Shown: positions 52,317-64,000 of the stretch, in pieces | Numbering within the stretch: the stretch's first letter is position 1 | Layout of the letters: every line of letters begins with the position of its first letter | Source: Trichoplax adhaerens | Lineage: Eukaryota; Placozoa; Uniplacotomia; Trichoplacea; Trichoplacidae | Direction: 5' to 3' | Length of the DNA: 64,000 nt | Assembly (NCBI RefSeq): GCF_000150275.1 | Contig: NW_002060945.1 | Span: forward strand, 569,872-633,871 | Program-made: the position numbers and the translations under genes | The notes under the pieces: generated by a model | What the model saw: the letters and a program-made list of their open reading frames with translations, nothing else | Told to the model about the DNA's origin: nothing | Databases searched by the model: none

Positions 52317-55300
52317 ATGCCAGCTAGTCACGGTTTTGCAAAGTTTATGAATAATAAAGATTTCCATCCTGGATCACAAAGAAATATCAAAATGGTAATA
52401 ATGTAGGCCTAACATTGTTGTGCTCTTCTTCAAGAGCAAGAACTATTCTTCTTGTATGCTGTATATTGAGTAGATAGATGTTGTCCTATTGACATACTCG
52501 TGCCAAAACGTAAATTCGATCGTGATGACCATTTCGTGTTGTCATGGTTGCCATAAGCATTTGTCAACGAGTGGAGCAGTGATAGAACTAAGTTAGATCG
52601 AGATAGTAATATCCATTTTGTTAAGGTTAATATCTTGCAATGAACATTTGCTGATGAGTAGAACGCTTACATAACTAAGTTTAATCAGATAGGGATGATC
52701 ATACCATGATATCAAGATTAATATCTTGCCATAAACATTTGCCCATGAGTGGAACCTGTTCTATAGCTATATTACATCGAGATGGTGATGGCCAGGCTTC
52801 TTCCATTTTACGTAAAATTAGAAGAGACCTGGTGATGGCCATTCCATTGTGTCAATATTGATATCTTCTAATAAGTATTTAGTGATAACTATGTTAAATC
52901 AAGGTAGTGATGACCATTCCATTTTGTCAAGATTGATATCTTGCCATAAACATTGGTCAATAAGTGTAGCCACTATGCGCATATAACTATCGGTGTACAA
53001 CTGTAAGTTAGATCATGATAGCGATATCCATTTTGTCAAGCTTTAGATCGTATAATTAGCATTTACTAATGAGTATGGCCAAGTTTTTAGATCGAGTTAG
53101 TGATGGCCAGTCTACTTTGTCAAGGTTGATATCTCGTAATAGACACTCGTCGTCTAGCTAAGTTAAATCAAGCTAGTGATGGCCAGTCTTTGCCAAGGTT
53201 GATATCTCGTAATAAACACTCGTCAATGAGTGTAACTAAGTTCAATTCCACGATAAAATAATGAAACAATTCGTTATCATCATGATTTACTCTATTAAAG
53301 CATCCATACGACTGCAGCGTACCACATAAAATATCGTTCTTTTATAATGTTTGCAATGATTTATTGACTTAATTATACAGGTTTGGATGGCAGAACAACG
53401 TATAGCCGCAAAGGAAAAAAAGGAAAAAGAACTGAAGGAACAATATGAGAAAGAACAATCTCTCTATAAGACAAGGTATGTTTGCTTACTATTGCGTTCA
53501 ACTGAATTTTACTCAATTATTCCATTCAGAAGACTTTACATCGTCGTTAATGTCGTCAACTTATCGGTTTATGAAATCATAGCTAATTTAATAATTTTTA
53601 CTATCGATGCCGTACCAATAAATCTCTGCTTACCTCTGTAGAGAGATTATATCCAAGGATAAAGAGAAGCTATCAGTTAATTTCATGTACGATGCACCAC
53701 CCGGTCTCGACAAAGGTAATAAATTGAAATTAAGTTCAGATTCTTCAAGCAGACAATTTTAGTAAACAATAATTTACGGACTATCTAGTACTAGCAGTAC
53801 GTGATTATAATTAATACGCCATTGTTTCATCTTTTACTCTAGAAACCAAGACCACGGTAAAGATTTTCTTATGTCGTAATGATGCATATCGCATACAGTA
53901 ATTGAGTGCTTGTTCCGCTATCATACTCATTCTATGTACTGTAGATGTCCTTAAGTAATATTTCCTGATTAATTATACCCTGCAAGTGTATAGCGCTGTA
54001 AATTAAGACAGTTACTAATTTTAATTTTTTGCCAATCAATGCTAAATATCGCAACTTGTCGCCTTAATATTCATAATCTAGGATGAAGAACCAAAATTTG
54101 AGTGGCAGAAAAGAGCACCCCGTGAAGCGTAAATTATACGTATAACTACGTTTTCATATATTGCATCTTTTGTACAGTATTATCTGCTAATTTTGTAGTG
54201 CCATTAACTAAAGATCAACTAAAATATATAAATGTATTCTGTACAGTTATGCTAAGGATATAGCCGCGACAGACAAGCCTTTCGGCATTGCTGTAAGATT
54301 ATCTTCGATTGATGCAAAACTGATAATATTTCAGCTTTGGTACCACATTATAACTTAATTTTTTTTACACTTTACTGTACATGTAGGTCAGGAACGTTAG
54401 ATGTATTAAGTGTGGTAAATGGGGGCATGTAAATACCGACAGAGAGGTATTGATGTGTAAATTGATTGATGTAGTAATGTTAAAAGATTTAAAAACTTTC
54501 GTAGTATTTGATTCAGAACTTTATAATCGCAAATTCTAGCTAATGTCACAATATTTTGATTTTGTTAAATCTTGGAGGTAATTTACCTTACTTTTTCCCT
54601 AGTGCCCTCTATTCAATCATACAATTTCCGTGAGTGCGCCATCTGATCAAAATGAGGAAGGTATACTTTGTTTTTTCGTCTTAAAAATATACTCGTATAC
54701 ATAAAAAACTGCCACCTAATTGAACGTCCTGTCTAGCATCCGATGAGATTAGCCCTGAGAAATTAATGCAAGCAATGAGAGAGAATGGACTGACTCTGAA
54801 ACAGTCCGTCCTTGGTCGCGTAGTGGATAACAGAGCTGCGAACCAGGTTAGTATGAGAATGTATGTGTTAAAAGGCGCTATATCATTCAAGTGTTTCGTA
54901 AAAGCTACTACCCCAATTTTATTTGATGTGAAGATTTCACTACGCAATTAGGCTGCCTCGGTACTTTTATTAAATATAATAATCTAACATTTTCTGATTA
55001 GCAAATGATCGAATCAGAAGAAGAACTAATTGATGATCCTGAAGTGAATTTTTTAAATTCCCTTACAAGAAAACAAAAGAAGAAGCTTCTAAAGTGAATT
55101 ATTTTTTTATCATTGCTTGTAATGTTGATATTTGCTTATATTCTGTACCTCGCTTATAATTCACGCAGATTGTCTACCTTAAGCTTAAGTTCGTAGTTGT
55201 AATAAACTGTCGAACTCATTAATGTAAAAAAGATGTCGCCGTACTTATTTAAACTTCTACAGTCTGTTATATTCTTCAGCGTATCCAATTTTCACGCTTT

Positions 55301-55903
55301 TTTGTCATTAAATGTCATGACTTTTTACACAGGAAATTGGATAAGCTCGACAAGAAAGCAGAGGGCAAATCTTCCGAAAAAAAGAAGAAGAAAAAGAAAA
55401 AATCTAAAAAGTCATCATCTAGTTCTGATGAGGACAGTGATCGTCATTATCGTTCTACTCAGAAAAAGAATAAGAAATCTAAGGCCAATAATTTAAGTGG
55501 CGATAGCTCTTCTTCTGATGAAGAAACTACGAAGAAGTCTAAAGCAAGTAGTGCCTATCGCAAAGATATGAGAGACGACCCAATAATGTTAGCAGAGCAT
55601 CGATCGAAGGGTACAGACAGTCATAGATATCGATCTCGTAGTAGATCGCCGGAATCAGAAAGAAGAAAATACTCAGAACAACATAGAACATCAAAGACTG
55701 AAAAGCCTCATCGTTCGCGTCGATCTCGATCTCGCAGCAGATCAACGGAAAGATTCCATGACAGATCGCGAGGTCGAAGTGATTATCGAAATGTAGATAC
55801 TTCTGAATCAAGAGAGAGCAGATATAATACACACCATCGATATCGCTCCAGCGATAAGAAAAGTAGTGGACATCACCGTGAGCACGAAAGCAAACACTAT
55901 TGA
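52317..55903 (+). CDS. CIR1: CIR1-like corepressor (CBF1/RBPJ-interacting), complete
   Basis: Nuclear protein linking the Notch effector RBPJ to histone deacetylase complexes; CIR1 is also found at speckles. Exons, all in phase: 52317-52394, 53381-53475, 53642-53715, 53843-53856, 54082-54128, 54247-54292, 54387-54446, 54603-54660, 54737-54846, 55002-55093, 55333-55903. The Cir_N domain is at the start ([37 protein letters not shown]), then [28 protein letters not shown] and [17 protein letters not shown] zinc knuckle follows ([16 protein letters not shown]). Then [20 protein letters not shown] and [20 protein letters not shown]. The C-terminus is a Lys-rich then Ser/Arg-rich (RS) tail from about residue 240. 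Intron 1 (986 bp) contains a minisatellite. The last exon is the only part that shows as a long open frame. Confidence 0.92.
52520..53250. repeat. Minisatellite of about eight 75-115 bp units in CIR1 intron 1
   Basis: Each unit carries forms of GTGATGGCCA, CATTTTGTCAAG, TTGATATCTTG, CATAAACATTTG(T/C)C, ATGAGTG and ACTAAGTTA(G/A)ATC. Units start near 52525, 52610, 52697, 52812, 52902, 53010, 53100 and 53175. The last units are shortest and most alike (AAGGTTGATATCTCGTAATA appears in both), suggesting recent turnover at the 3' edge. Confidence 0.85.
53843..53856 (+). other. 14-nt microexon of the CIR1-like gene
   Basis: Flanked by CTCTAG and GTAAAG. It adds AA-ACC-AAG-ACC-ACG, giving E-T-K-T-T between LDK and DEEPKFEWQ. 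Without it the phases of exons 53642-53715 (ends +1) and 54082-54128 (starts 0) would not join. Confidence 0.8.
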
Positions 55904-56759
55904 TTCTATGATACTATCTCCATGATACTTGCAATGCCATGCGATGCTGAATTATATAGGGTGCGGTATCAAGTACAGTACTATGATGAAATAGCCAGAG
56001 TGTCTCCATATTACAACATGACGTAGCCAGCAAGCCTATATTGGATAATGCAAATATTGCGGAGTAATGTGCATATACTTGCTCTTTTAGAAACATTTAA
56101 ATTTTTTGAAAGACCTAATGAAGCTACGATCATGCCACCCTTTATTTTAAAAGTAGTATAAACGGCAAATTAGTAACATTATGTTACAGAAATTTCTCGG
56201 TAATCGTCGAATTTATCACTAATTACAGTATTTTAAATAAGATTAGTAATCAAGTATTGTTTATATTCGCACTTAACCTTAACACATAAAACATTACAGT
56301 AACTAAAATCATAAAATTGTCAATCGAGCTACTGTGATATATTGTACATAAGTTTTTGAAAACACTTTGTTAATATTAAATGAGTGATAAATTCAGCATA
56401 AGCAATCAAATAAATAGATTTATGGTTACAACACTTACGGATCGTTAATTAATTGTGCCGGAACAGCATACACATATGCTTATTTATATGGGTCTAAGTA
56501 CCTATGGGCACTTAACAAGTTACTCATCCAGTCAGCTAGTTAACCATTATTAAATGTGATCGAAAAAATTCTGTTTATAATGATTGCATTTGAGTATCAA
56601 TTGACAGTACGAATAGATTAGGATATTACGTAACGCAGCCATTATGAACTAGCTGTACCCGCTCATCATGTTAAGCAAAAGATCTCCGACTCATTCCATA
56701 GAAATTCTGCGTTATACTTTACTATCGCTTATGTGTCATAAAAATTAACATCAGTTTGG
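55904..56759. other. Spacer between convergent CIR1-like and GalNAc-T-like genes
   Basis: 857 bp between two stop codons facing each other. AATAAATA near 56410 is a candidate polyadenylation signal for the plus-strand gene. No coding content recognised. Confidence 0.55.
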
Positions 56760-59700
56760 CTACTGGAATTTCGATTTCACATTTGGATAGTACTTGTCAA
56801 ATACCCAAATTTGCTTTCGCTTATGATCACATGGCATTAGTACTGGAGTTAGACTTAAGCCACGATCTAAGCACATACCACTTTTCACATGAAGTATCTG
56901 ATGTTTCTAATTTTAATGGGAAAAAATGTCAATTTATCATTACGGACTGTATAATTCTAAAGAATTTCACATTAATGTCGCTTACCTTGTGCTTCCATTC
57001 TTGGCTGTCTCGCATTCGATGACAGTCGACTAATTGAATTTTTGAACCTCTTTTAGATCTATTTGCATCTAAACATTTTCCATTAATCTCAATTTCTCGT
57101 CGGATTGTAAATCTAAAGATCTAAAAGATTCCATCATTACAATTTTTAAAAGGATAAATACCAAAGATACTGTTTGATATAGCCAGCTTACCATGGAACT
57201 AGTGTCATGCACGCATGTAATTAGTCGGACATAGGAATTAGTTTTACCTGCTACCATAAGACAATTAGCCGAAGCAGGATTTCTAATCTTTATAGCAGCA
57301 ATAAAAATAGTAGTATGAGTATTTATTGAAATTATATTAACGATTTAACTTCAAGTAGTAGAACTGCATTTCAACTGGATAGTCAGAAAATATTAATTTC
57401 TTATCAGTAGATTTTAAATAAGTAAATTAATTTGAAATTTAAAATTTCATTCCAATTTAATATCAACATCAGTAAGCATTACTTTGCCCTCTGCCATAAC
57501 GGATTCATTTGGAAAAACAGCATCAGTAAATACGTTGTTTAAGTACCATCGGAAATTTTTACAACCAAGCTTTTGACGCTGACGCAATTCAGCAGTTATA
57601 TCGCCAAGAAAATTTTGACGTAGATGAGGGTAACGTTGATAGTAAAATTCTTTATAATCATCCAGCCAAATTTCGGCGATGCGTTGAGAATTCTTACCGA
57701 GATAATCATCGAAACTTTGCGGCGGTTGATAAGGCTGAAAACTACGCAAAACTTGGCCAACATGGGAACAGGGAATAATTTCTATTTTACCTCCACATAA
57801 CCAAATCTATAAATTGGATTTAAATCAGCATTAAAACTAATATAGAAATTAAAAGTTATGTTACTACAAATCGCTATCTGATTGATATAATCATACTCTA
57901 AATGAGATTTCAAGGTGTTCAACTTCCCAAGTTTCTACTTGGCTATCGTATTTACCAATACTTTGAAAGAATTTTCGATCGATTGCAAAAATATCACCTC
58001 CCATAGTTGGTGATCTATAATAATTTCGTATAGAGTGTAGAAGGTTAAAAAGATAGATATAACGTTAGGAACCTGTAGTCAGATTTAAATATTATAACAG
58101 AACTGATCGATTTTATATATAAGTAATGGTATTTATAACTGGAAATAAATTGTTTTGTCCTCAAACTTGACTTGTGATATTGAGAAACTTATATAAAATC
58201 AATCTACTGTATTTGCAATGTGCATTTAGAAGGATGTATACAGTATTATATCCTATTATACATATGAGTTTAGTGAGCTATGCAACTGCTACGAATACTA
58301 AAGCAGCTTCTATCTATAAAACTAGCATTGAGAGATTGATATAAATTAAACTTGAACGCAACGTACTCGTAGAACTATTAATTATTTTGTTCTAATATCC
58401 ACTGTTCAAAGATGTATTGGGGGATGTAAAGGTACAAATAGTAAAACGTTACATTGCATCTTACACTATAGTAAGCTAACGTATTTGCTACATAAAATTT
58501 CTACAAGATATGTCAATAAATAGAAACAGCATCTACCATGATTATTAATAATACAGTGTTATAGCACATGCTACCAATCAATATAAAACCGATAATCGTA
58601 TCAAGGAGTAAAATAAGTTACTAATCTAAATAAAAATTTGTTCATTTTTTTGCATCAAGGCTATAAAATCATTATTTCTCAAATTGAAATTTAATTAATC
58701 TTAAATTAGCTTTACTCGTTAGCTGTTAGGTATTCGTAACAAGGTTACAGATAGCTAGCAAAGGAAATTAATCTGTAGGAATCCATGTTTTACTTATGGT
58801 CACAACTTTAATTAATAACCAAAGAGCAATTTAAATTTCTCTATTTATATCAATTGTTTAAGCTAGTCTTTATTTAAGTTGTACCTGACAGATTCAATTG
58901 GTGATTTACGAGCTAATCGCTCCTCTCGAGGGATAACCTTCCATTTAAATTTTAAATTCCAGTCAAAAACACCACGAATTAGACCACTAGGACCATAGAG
59001 ATATCGAAAACTACTGGCATCAATTAAATCAATCTCCGGCGTTACAACAACAGTTGGATCTTCATTTACACGCCTCAATAATGGTTCTAACCACCCGACA
59101 TTAACTTCACAATGGGAGTCAAGAAAGGTGACCACAGGCGCTTTAGTATATGAAAATCCTGCAAAATAAGAAAATTACAATCCCATTATGATGCAGATTT
59201 GTGAAATACGATTTAACCTACAGGTATTTAATTGCTATCGAATGGTGATATATCAGTTTCATTTTTGGGACATATCGTGAATACCTAGTAATCGAGATCG
59301 AATTAATCCTAATCTTTGTTTATTTCTATAAAATCGAACTTTGTGAAACCAAGAAAGATAATGTTCTAAATGCAGCCTAGATCCATCTAAGAGTTTTAAT
59401 CAGGTAATAATCATAACGTAAGATTTGGAGAAATCAATCAGTTTTGATATTATCATTAACTGCTCTCTCTGCCTTGTTAAAACATAGGTGCAGAGAAATC
59501 ACATAATATCACTTATTCTATCTTATTTCCCAATTAGACTATGCTATCTTACCATGTTCATTGATTGGACTATGATCATCAATTAAGATAACTTCTCTTA
59601 ATAATGAAGGCGATGTTCGATCTATTACACTATGAAGTGTGCGCAGTAATGTTGTTAGATCTTCATCGTAATAGACAATAATGACACTTGTAGGTGGTAG

Positions 59701-60991
59701 ATTTACTAAATACTTCTCATCACGACAACTGTAGATGAAAAAAAAGATTTAAAGATTACATTATGAGATTTTAACCTCGGTATCCCATATCAAATAAGGT
59801 ATAAATCCTAATAGATAAAGAATTTATCGCAACTATTATCATATTCGAAAATGTAAAAGTGATTGCTATGATAAAAGAAGCTGTCAAATCCCCATGAAAA
59901 TAAAAGGAAAATATCAATATGTAAGTATTTCAGTAATATGAGACTTAAGATCGCTGAATTCTAAAATGCGATTGGTATTATATCTAGCATCAATTTTCTT
60001 CCTTCCTAGCGGCCGAACAAGTATATTAATATATTGTATATTATAAATCTATTGCGTCCCACATTAAATAAGTTGTAGATCCTACTGGATAAAGAAAGTA
60101 TCACGGTTGTTATCATATTTAAAAAATTAAAAGAAGATTATTATGATATAAAAAGCTATCGAAAATCTCTTTGAAAAAGGAAGGAAAATAGTACCATTTA
60201 AGTATAACAGTAGTATGACTTAAAATCAGTGAATTCTAAAATGCTAATCGCATTATACTTTCGATTTTTCTTCTGTAATAAAAATGGGTTAATAAAATGT
60301 AAATTAACAAAATAAAGAGAAAAATATTATGCAAAAATGATTTAGATTAAGTAGTAAATCAGATATGTTTAATCTCCATAATAAAACAAATTACTGATTC
60401 AATAGCTAATGATATTTCTATCATAAGGTCATATTCTCTTCACCTTTTAGGACGTGAGTCAGGTATTAATCGATTGACGGGAATTTGACGACTTGCCCAA
60501 GCATTAAATCCGTAATTACGAAGTAAATCATTATGTGCTTTCTGATGACTATGCGGTATTACAGCTATGCCTGTACCATTTTGGCCCGGAGCATGTGGGT
60601 TAAAAATTTTAGGTAATACTGGACGATAAGGCAACTGTTTCATTAATTTCTTAACCTTTTTTTTAGTAACTGGAGCTGGATGATTATTACGAGCTATCAC
60701 TTGAAAATGTTTGACCTTTTCAAAAACAGAATTCTTAATTTTATGATCAACTCTTGTTTTAGGTTCTACTGCGATTAACGCTCCCTTAGGATGGTGCGAT
60801 TGATGATTTTGTATTCTTCCTGCAGTAGTTAATCGCTTCCAAGGTGATGCAATCTTGTTAAATTGCTTAGCATCTTGTTTTGCTTTCGTTACCGATTGTG
60901 ATTTTTTGACTTCAGGACGATAGCTTCTGATGAAATACCATATTCCGATAATAATCAATAGTATTGAAATAATCTGCTTGCATTTCTTCAT
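56760..60991 (-). CDS. Polypeptide GalNAc-transferase-like protein, probably inactive
   Basis: Type II Golgi membrane protein of 636 residues, 9 exons, all in phase: 60444-60991, 59553-59728, 59285-59386, 58885-59158, 57897-58014, 57483-57806, 57192-57287, 56986-57120, 56760-56897. Signal anchor [15 protein letters not shown] near residues 8-22, a basic stem, then a GT-A domain: [58 protein letters not shown] (the DxH metal site is intact), [16 protein letters not shown]. The usual WGGEN motif reads WEVEH, and the metal-binding His of the VGH motif is Gln (CSHVGQVLR). A C-terminal ricin-type lectin domain follows, with three repeats ([18 protein letters not shown]...[11 protein letters not shown]...QIW). 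Normal members start mucin O-glycosylation on Ser/Thr. This one is better read as a pseudoenzyme or lectin-like relative. It is convergent with the CIR1-like gene. Confidence 0.9.
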
Positions 60992-63900
60992 TTAGCTAAT
61001 TAAAATTTTTCTACTCGATATGAAATACGATGTAGACCAAGGATAGAAAACGTCTAGAATTTGAACAATGAATGATATTCTACTTTCAATGTTGAAGTAA
61101 ATTCATAAGCTATATAGAATATTGGATGGTTATTAATGTCCAAGTAGCTCTGGTAGTAGTAGATTAGGTGTAAATTGATTGTAAATGTAGCAGTAGTCTG
61201 GTAATGTTAGTAGTGATTACAAGATGAAAGCAATTCCAAACTTACTCAATATACTCTAGAAGCGAATAAAAGTAAGTAATCTTATTCGCTTCCAAAATTA
61301 TATGATGAGGCTGTAAATAGAAAGAGAAAAAATTCTTTATAAAATTAGCCTTCACATCTGTTGCATCATGAGACGGTGTAAAAATAATCTTACAACTTCA
61401 GCAAATTGTTACCGGACAAAAGAGTAAATGCTAGACAACAATAGATAAATAGGATGAAAGTTTAAACCTATTGTTCTTATCTAAGAGTATGGTAGTTAAT
61501 CTAGTAGTAGTAATAGACCATTACAATGATGCGGAAAGATTGTCGCTAGATAACATCGACTGATTAGATAAGGCGAATTTTAACTTGATAAGTTGTTTTA
61601 AATTGTTGAACAAGCTTAGTTTAGTTTATTGTTTCTTTCGCATTCATACATAATCCGTTGATTTTTGACCTACTATAGCAGTTTGTTACTTAGTAACTCT
61701 TAGCACTACCTATCAATATCAAAACCTTGATTTCTCAGTAAGAGGAGCTTTACAATTTTGGGCTTAAGTTATAAAACTACATAAGTAATTATCAATGGGA
61801 ACGGGCGGTTCATGCTAAAATTATTCCTTGTATAGAATGTTTACGGACGAACACTTCAGGGGACGTCCTTTGTAAATGCAAGAGCTAAATAACTCCTGCT
61901 ACTGAACTTTGAACGAACTCTAGTCATGTGGCCAAAAAAGCTTGAGCTCTTTTAAAAGCCAAACTAATTCATAGCGTATATTAGATTATACTTGTCTAGG
62001 CCCGTTTGAAATATAATCATTTCGTCATTTCTATACTGTAAAAAGTTACACAAGCGGATTATCATAATGTATGCTATAGTCTAAATTGTGTTTCGTAAGC
62101 TATACAGACTTAGGAAGAGCCTTAGCTTGGCTTAAAAATAATTTCGCCATTCATTCAGACATAAGCGATGAGATCAAATTTTGAAAATAATCTGATGGAT
62201 AGAAATTGTTCATTTATTCACACGGAATATCAGTAAATTAGGATAGTTGCTGACTGAATTAGCTGCGAAGTTCTAATGGATTATGAACTGCACACCAATG
62301 TTCTACACATAAAGAGTATCATAGGCTGAACTTTTACTATCCTACTTCCAATGATGACATTCGCTAAGTTGCAACGAGATACCCTTAATTAAAACGGAAT
62401 AATACAGTATTAAATCTCAAATAGCTTATAATATGTCTTAGTAAACTACTCTATTGCTTTTATATATCACTTTTTTCAACTGATTCACCGTCTTTCTCTT
62501 ATAATATCAGTAATACCAGGTATAATGCTAGTAATGAATAGAGTAGTTCGTTAAGACGTAGTAGTTGTAGCAATAGAGCGTTTAAAATTATTTAAACACA
62601 AATGTAACTTGTAATTTTACCCATATTGACGCCTTAGATGTTGTTGCAATCGACTCCCTCGCTCTATGCATAAATTTGATAAATTACTAGACTATTTTCA
62701 TTACTGAGTTCTTGTGCTATATTAATTAACTCGCTGTCTTTCTATAAGTAATTCTAGTAGTAAGTTAGATTAATCGACATTAGACAATCATAGAAAACAG
62801 AAACTCATGTGTACGTTGTGTAATTTACAGTATTAGGTTCTTGTCTAATATTATGAAAACACTTTATCATATCAGGATTAAAACTTAGATCATACTGCCA
62901 CTATGGATTTTTTCCTCATCGATTTACATGTCTCACTCCCAATTTTAGTAAATTACTCAGTTGCTTCCATGCCCTTATATTAATCAAACCGTTATTATTT
63001 TTTTGTAATATCAGTAAGTAACAAATTAAGTCTACACTCCATGGCTATAATAACTGTCGATGAGGAAGTAAATTAAAGCTATATTTTCAATTCTTCACGC
63101 TTCTGCAAATATTATCACTATTGATCTTTATATCATAATCACTATTTTAGTTAACTACTCATCTACTTCTATTTCCTATACAGTATTAATCAATTAGCCA
63201 TCTTTCTCATGTAATATTAGTAACAAGAAAATAAATCGATCCTAGTCCAGCTATAGCAACTATCTATATACAGTACAGCTAATTTAAATGCAGATTTTAA
63301 TTTAGCCATATTACTACCGTAGATTGAGTGCCTAGATATTGTTTCATCCGGTGCTCATCTCACAATCATCAGTTAAAATTTTGTACATCTGTTGCACTAT
63401 TTTTCCTGTGTGCCTCAGTAATTAACAATAATCTAAAGGTCTAATCATGAAGTATTATCTCAATTCTACCATCATATAACGGTTGTCACGTGATCATCCG
63501 CTAGCTCCTAATCTAATATGAGAACCATAGCCTATAACAATTTATTTGATGATAATGTTAATGGTTTGATTTATCAGCACCCACTATTTCATTCTAAATA
63601 AGTTGAGTATAAATTAAGTATTTCACTATTCTAACATAAAATATTGGATAGAAAAGTATACCCATATAAAATGCATATCACGATCATAGCAGAACGTAAT
63701 GGTATGGAAGCTAATTGAAAAAATTGAAAATGTATTGCTCTCTATTAATATCTTGGTTAACATACGATAGGTGGACGACTAAAATGATTTCTACAAGTTT
63801 TATCTATTGAAATTTTTATTTCAACTTAATATTAAAACCATGATCAAATTGTTGGTTGATTAGCGCATTAGCTTGTTTCCAGAATTTACAGTGTAATAAT

Positions 63901-64000
63901 CAAAGGTCCAAACTTGAGTTAGGCTACCATTGCATGGTAAGATCACAGGATTTAAGTCAGTTCCACGATCGATACACAAGCCACTGTGGACATGCTTAAT
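60992..64000. other. Intergenic DNA upstream of the GalNAc-T-like gene
   Basis: Contains the promoter side of the minus-strand gene. No exon chain, no RNA gene and no ORF of note was recognised. A degenerate tandem repeat covers about 62430-63270. Confidence 0.55.
62430..63270. repeat. Degenerate tandem repeat, about 200-270 bp x 4
   Basis: Four diverged copies near 62435, 62680, 62950 and 63150. Each has AGTAAACTACTC-like, TTAATCAA..., CCGTCTTTCTC..ATAATATCAGTAA and a CTATAGCAAC/GCTATAATAAC block in the same order. Confidence 0.6.

Noticed and set aside
52520-53250. Repeat array as a CRISPR locus
   Set aside because: Units are long, diverged and without unique spacers, and the host is an animal.
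55539-55832. 97-codon minus-strand open frame
   Set aside because: Antisense shadow of the Ser/Arg-rich tail of the CIR1-like gene.
56756-57022. 88-codon plus-strand open frame
   Set aside because: It lies antisense to the lectin-domain exons of the GalNAc-T-like gene, whose minus-strand model is in phase throughout.

Overview
The window looks like nuclear DNA of an early-branching animal, most probably a placozoan (Trichoplax-like). It is AT-rich and uses the standard code. Genes are split into many short exons by introns of roughly 60-500 bp with GT..AG ends. The proteins are plainly animal: a BRCA1-type RING/BRCT protein, a myosin X, a Notch-pathway corepressor of the CIR1 type, a GalNAc-transferase and a rhodopsin-family receptor. 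The taxon is inferred from this mix; no database was searched.

Layout. (1) 163-5583 (+): a BRCA1-like gene whose 5' end lies outside the window. It has the second half of a RING finger, a long low-complexity middle, a candidate PALB2-binding helix and two BRCT repeats. (2) 7162-25193 (-): a myosin X-like gene of about 18 kb, with motor, coiled coil, PH domains, MyTH4 and FERM. About 200 residues of the motor tail, converter and IQ region are missing between two neighbouring exons, and the exon phases do not match there. (3) 25.2-44.8 kb: a gene-poor stretch. It holds a 42-residue single-pass membrane protein (30544-30672), a pentamer microsatellite, a 50-base assembly gap and several degraded tandem repeats. 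(4) 44809-45996 (+): an intronless class A GPCR. (5) 49223-51295 (-): a complete 8-exon MTHFS (5-formyltetrahydrofolate cyclo-ligase). (6) 52317-55903 (+): a complete CIR1-like gene, head to head with MTHFS. (7) 56760-60991 (-): a complete 9-exon polypeptide GalNAc-transferase-like gene that has lost several catalytic residues. (8) 61-64 kb: no gene seen; a degenerate tandem repeat.

Gene models were built by eye from splice signals, reading phase and remembered family sequences. For MTHFS, CIR1 and the GalNAc-T-like gene every exon junction is in phase, so those models are strong. The neighbours form no operon and share no pathway: BRCA1 acts in DNA repair, myosin X in filopodia, CIR1 in transcriptional repression, MTHFS in one-carbon metabolism and the GalNAc-T-like protein in the Golgi.

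Most worth a second look are the broken motor of the myosin X gene, the probable pseudoenzyme state of the GalNAc-T-like protein, the 14-20 nt microexons in three genes, the 42-residue membrane protein, and the many local tandem duplications of 75-270 bp in introns and intergenic DNA.
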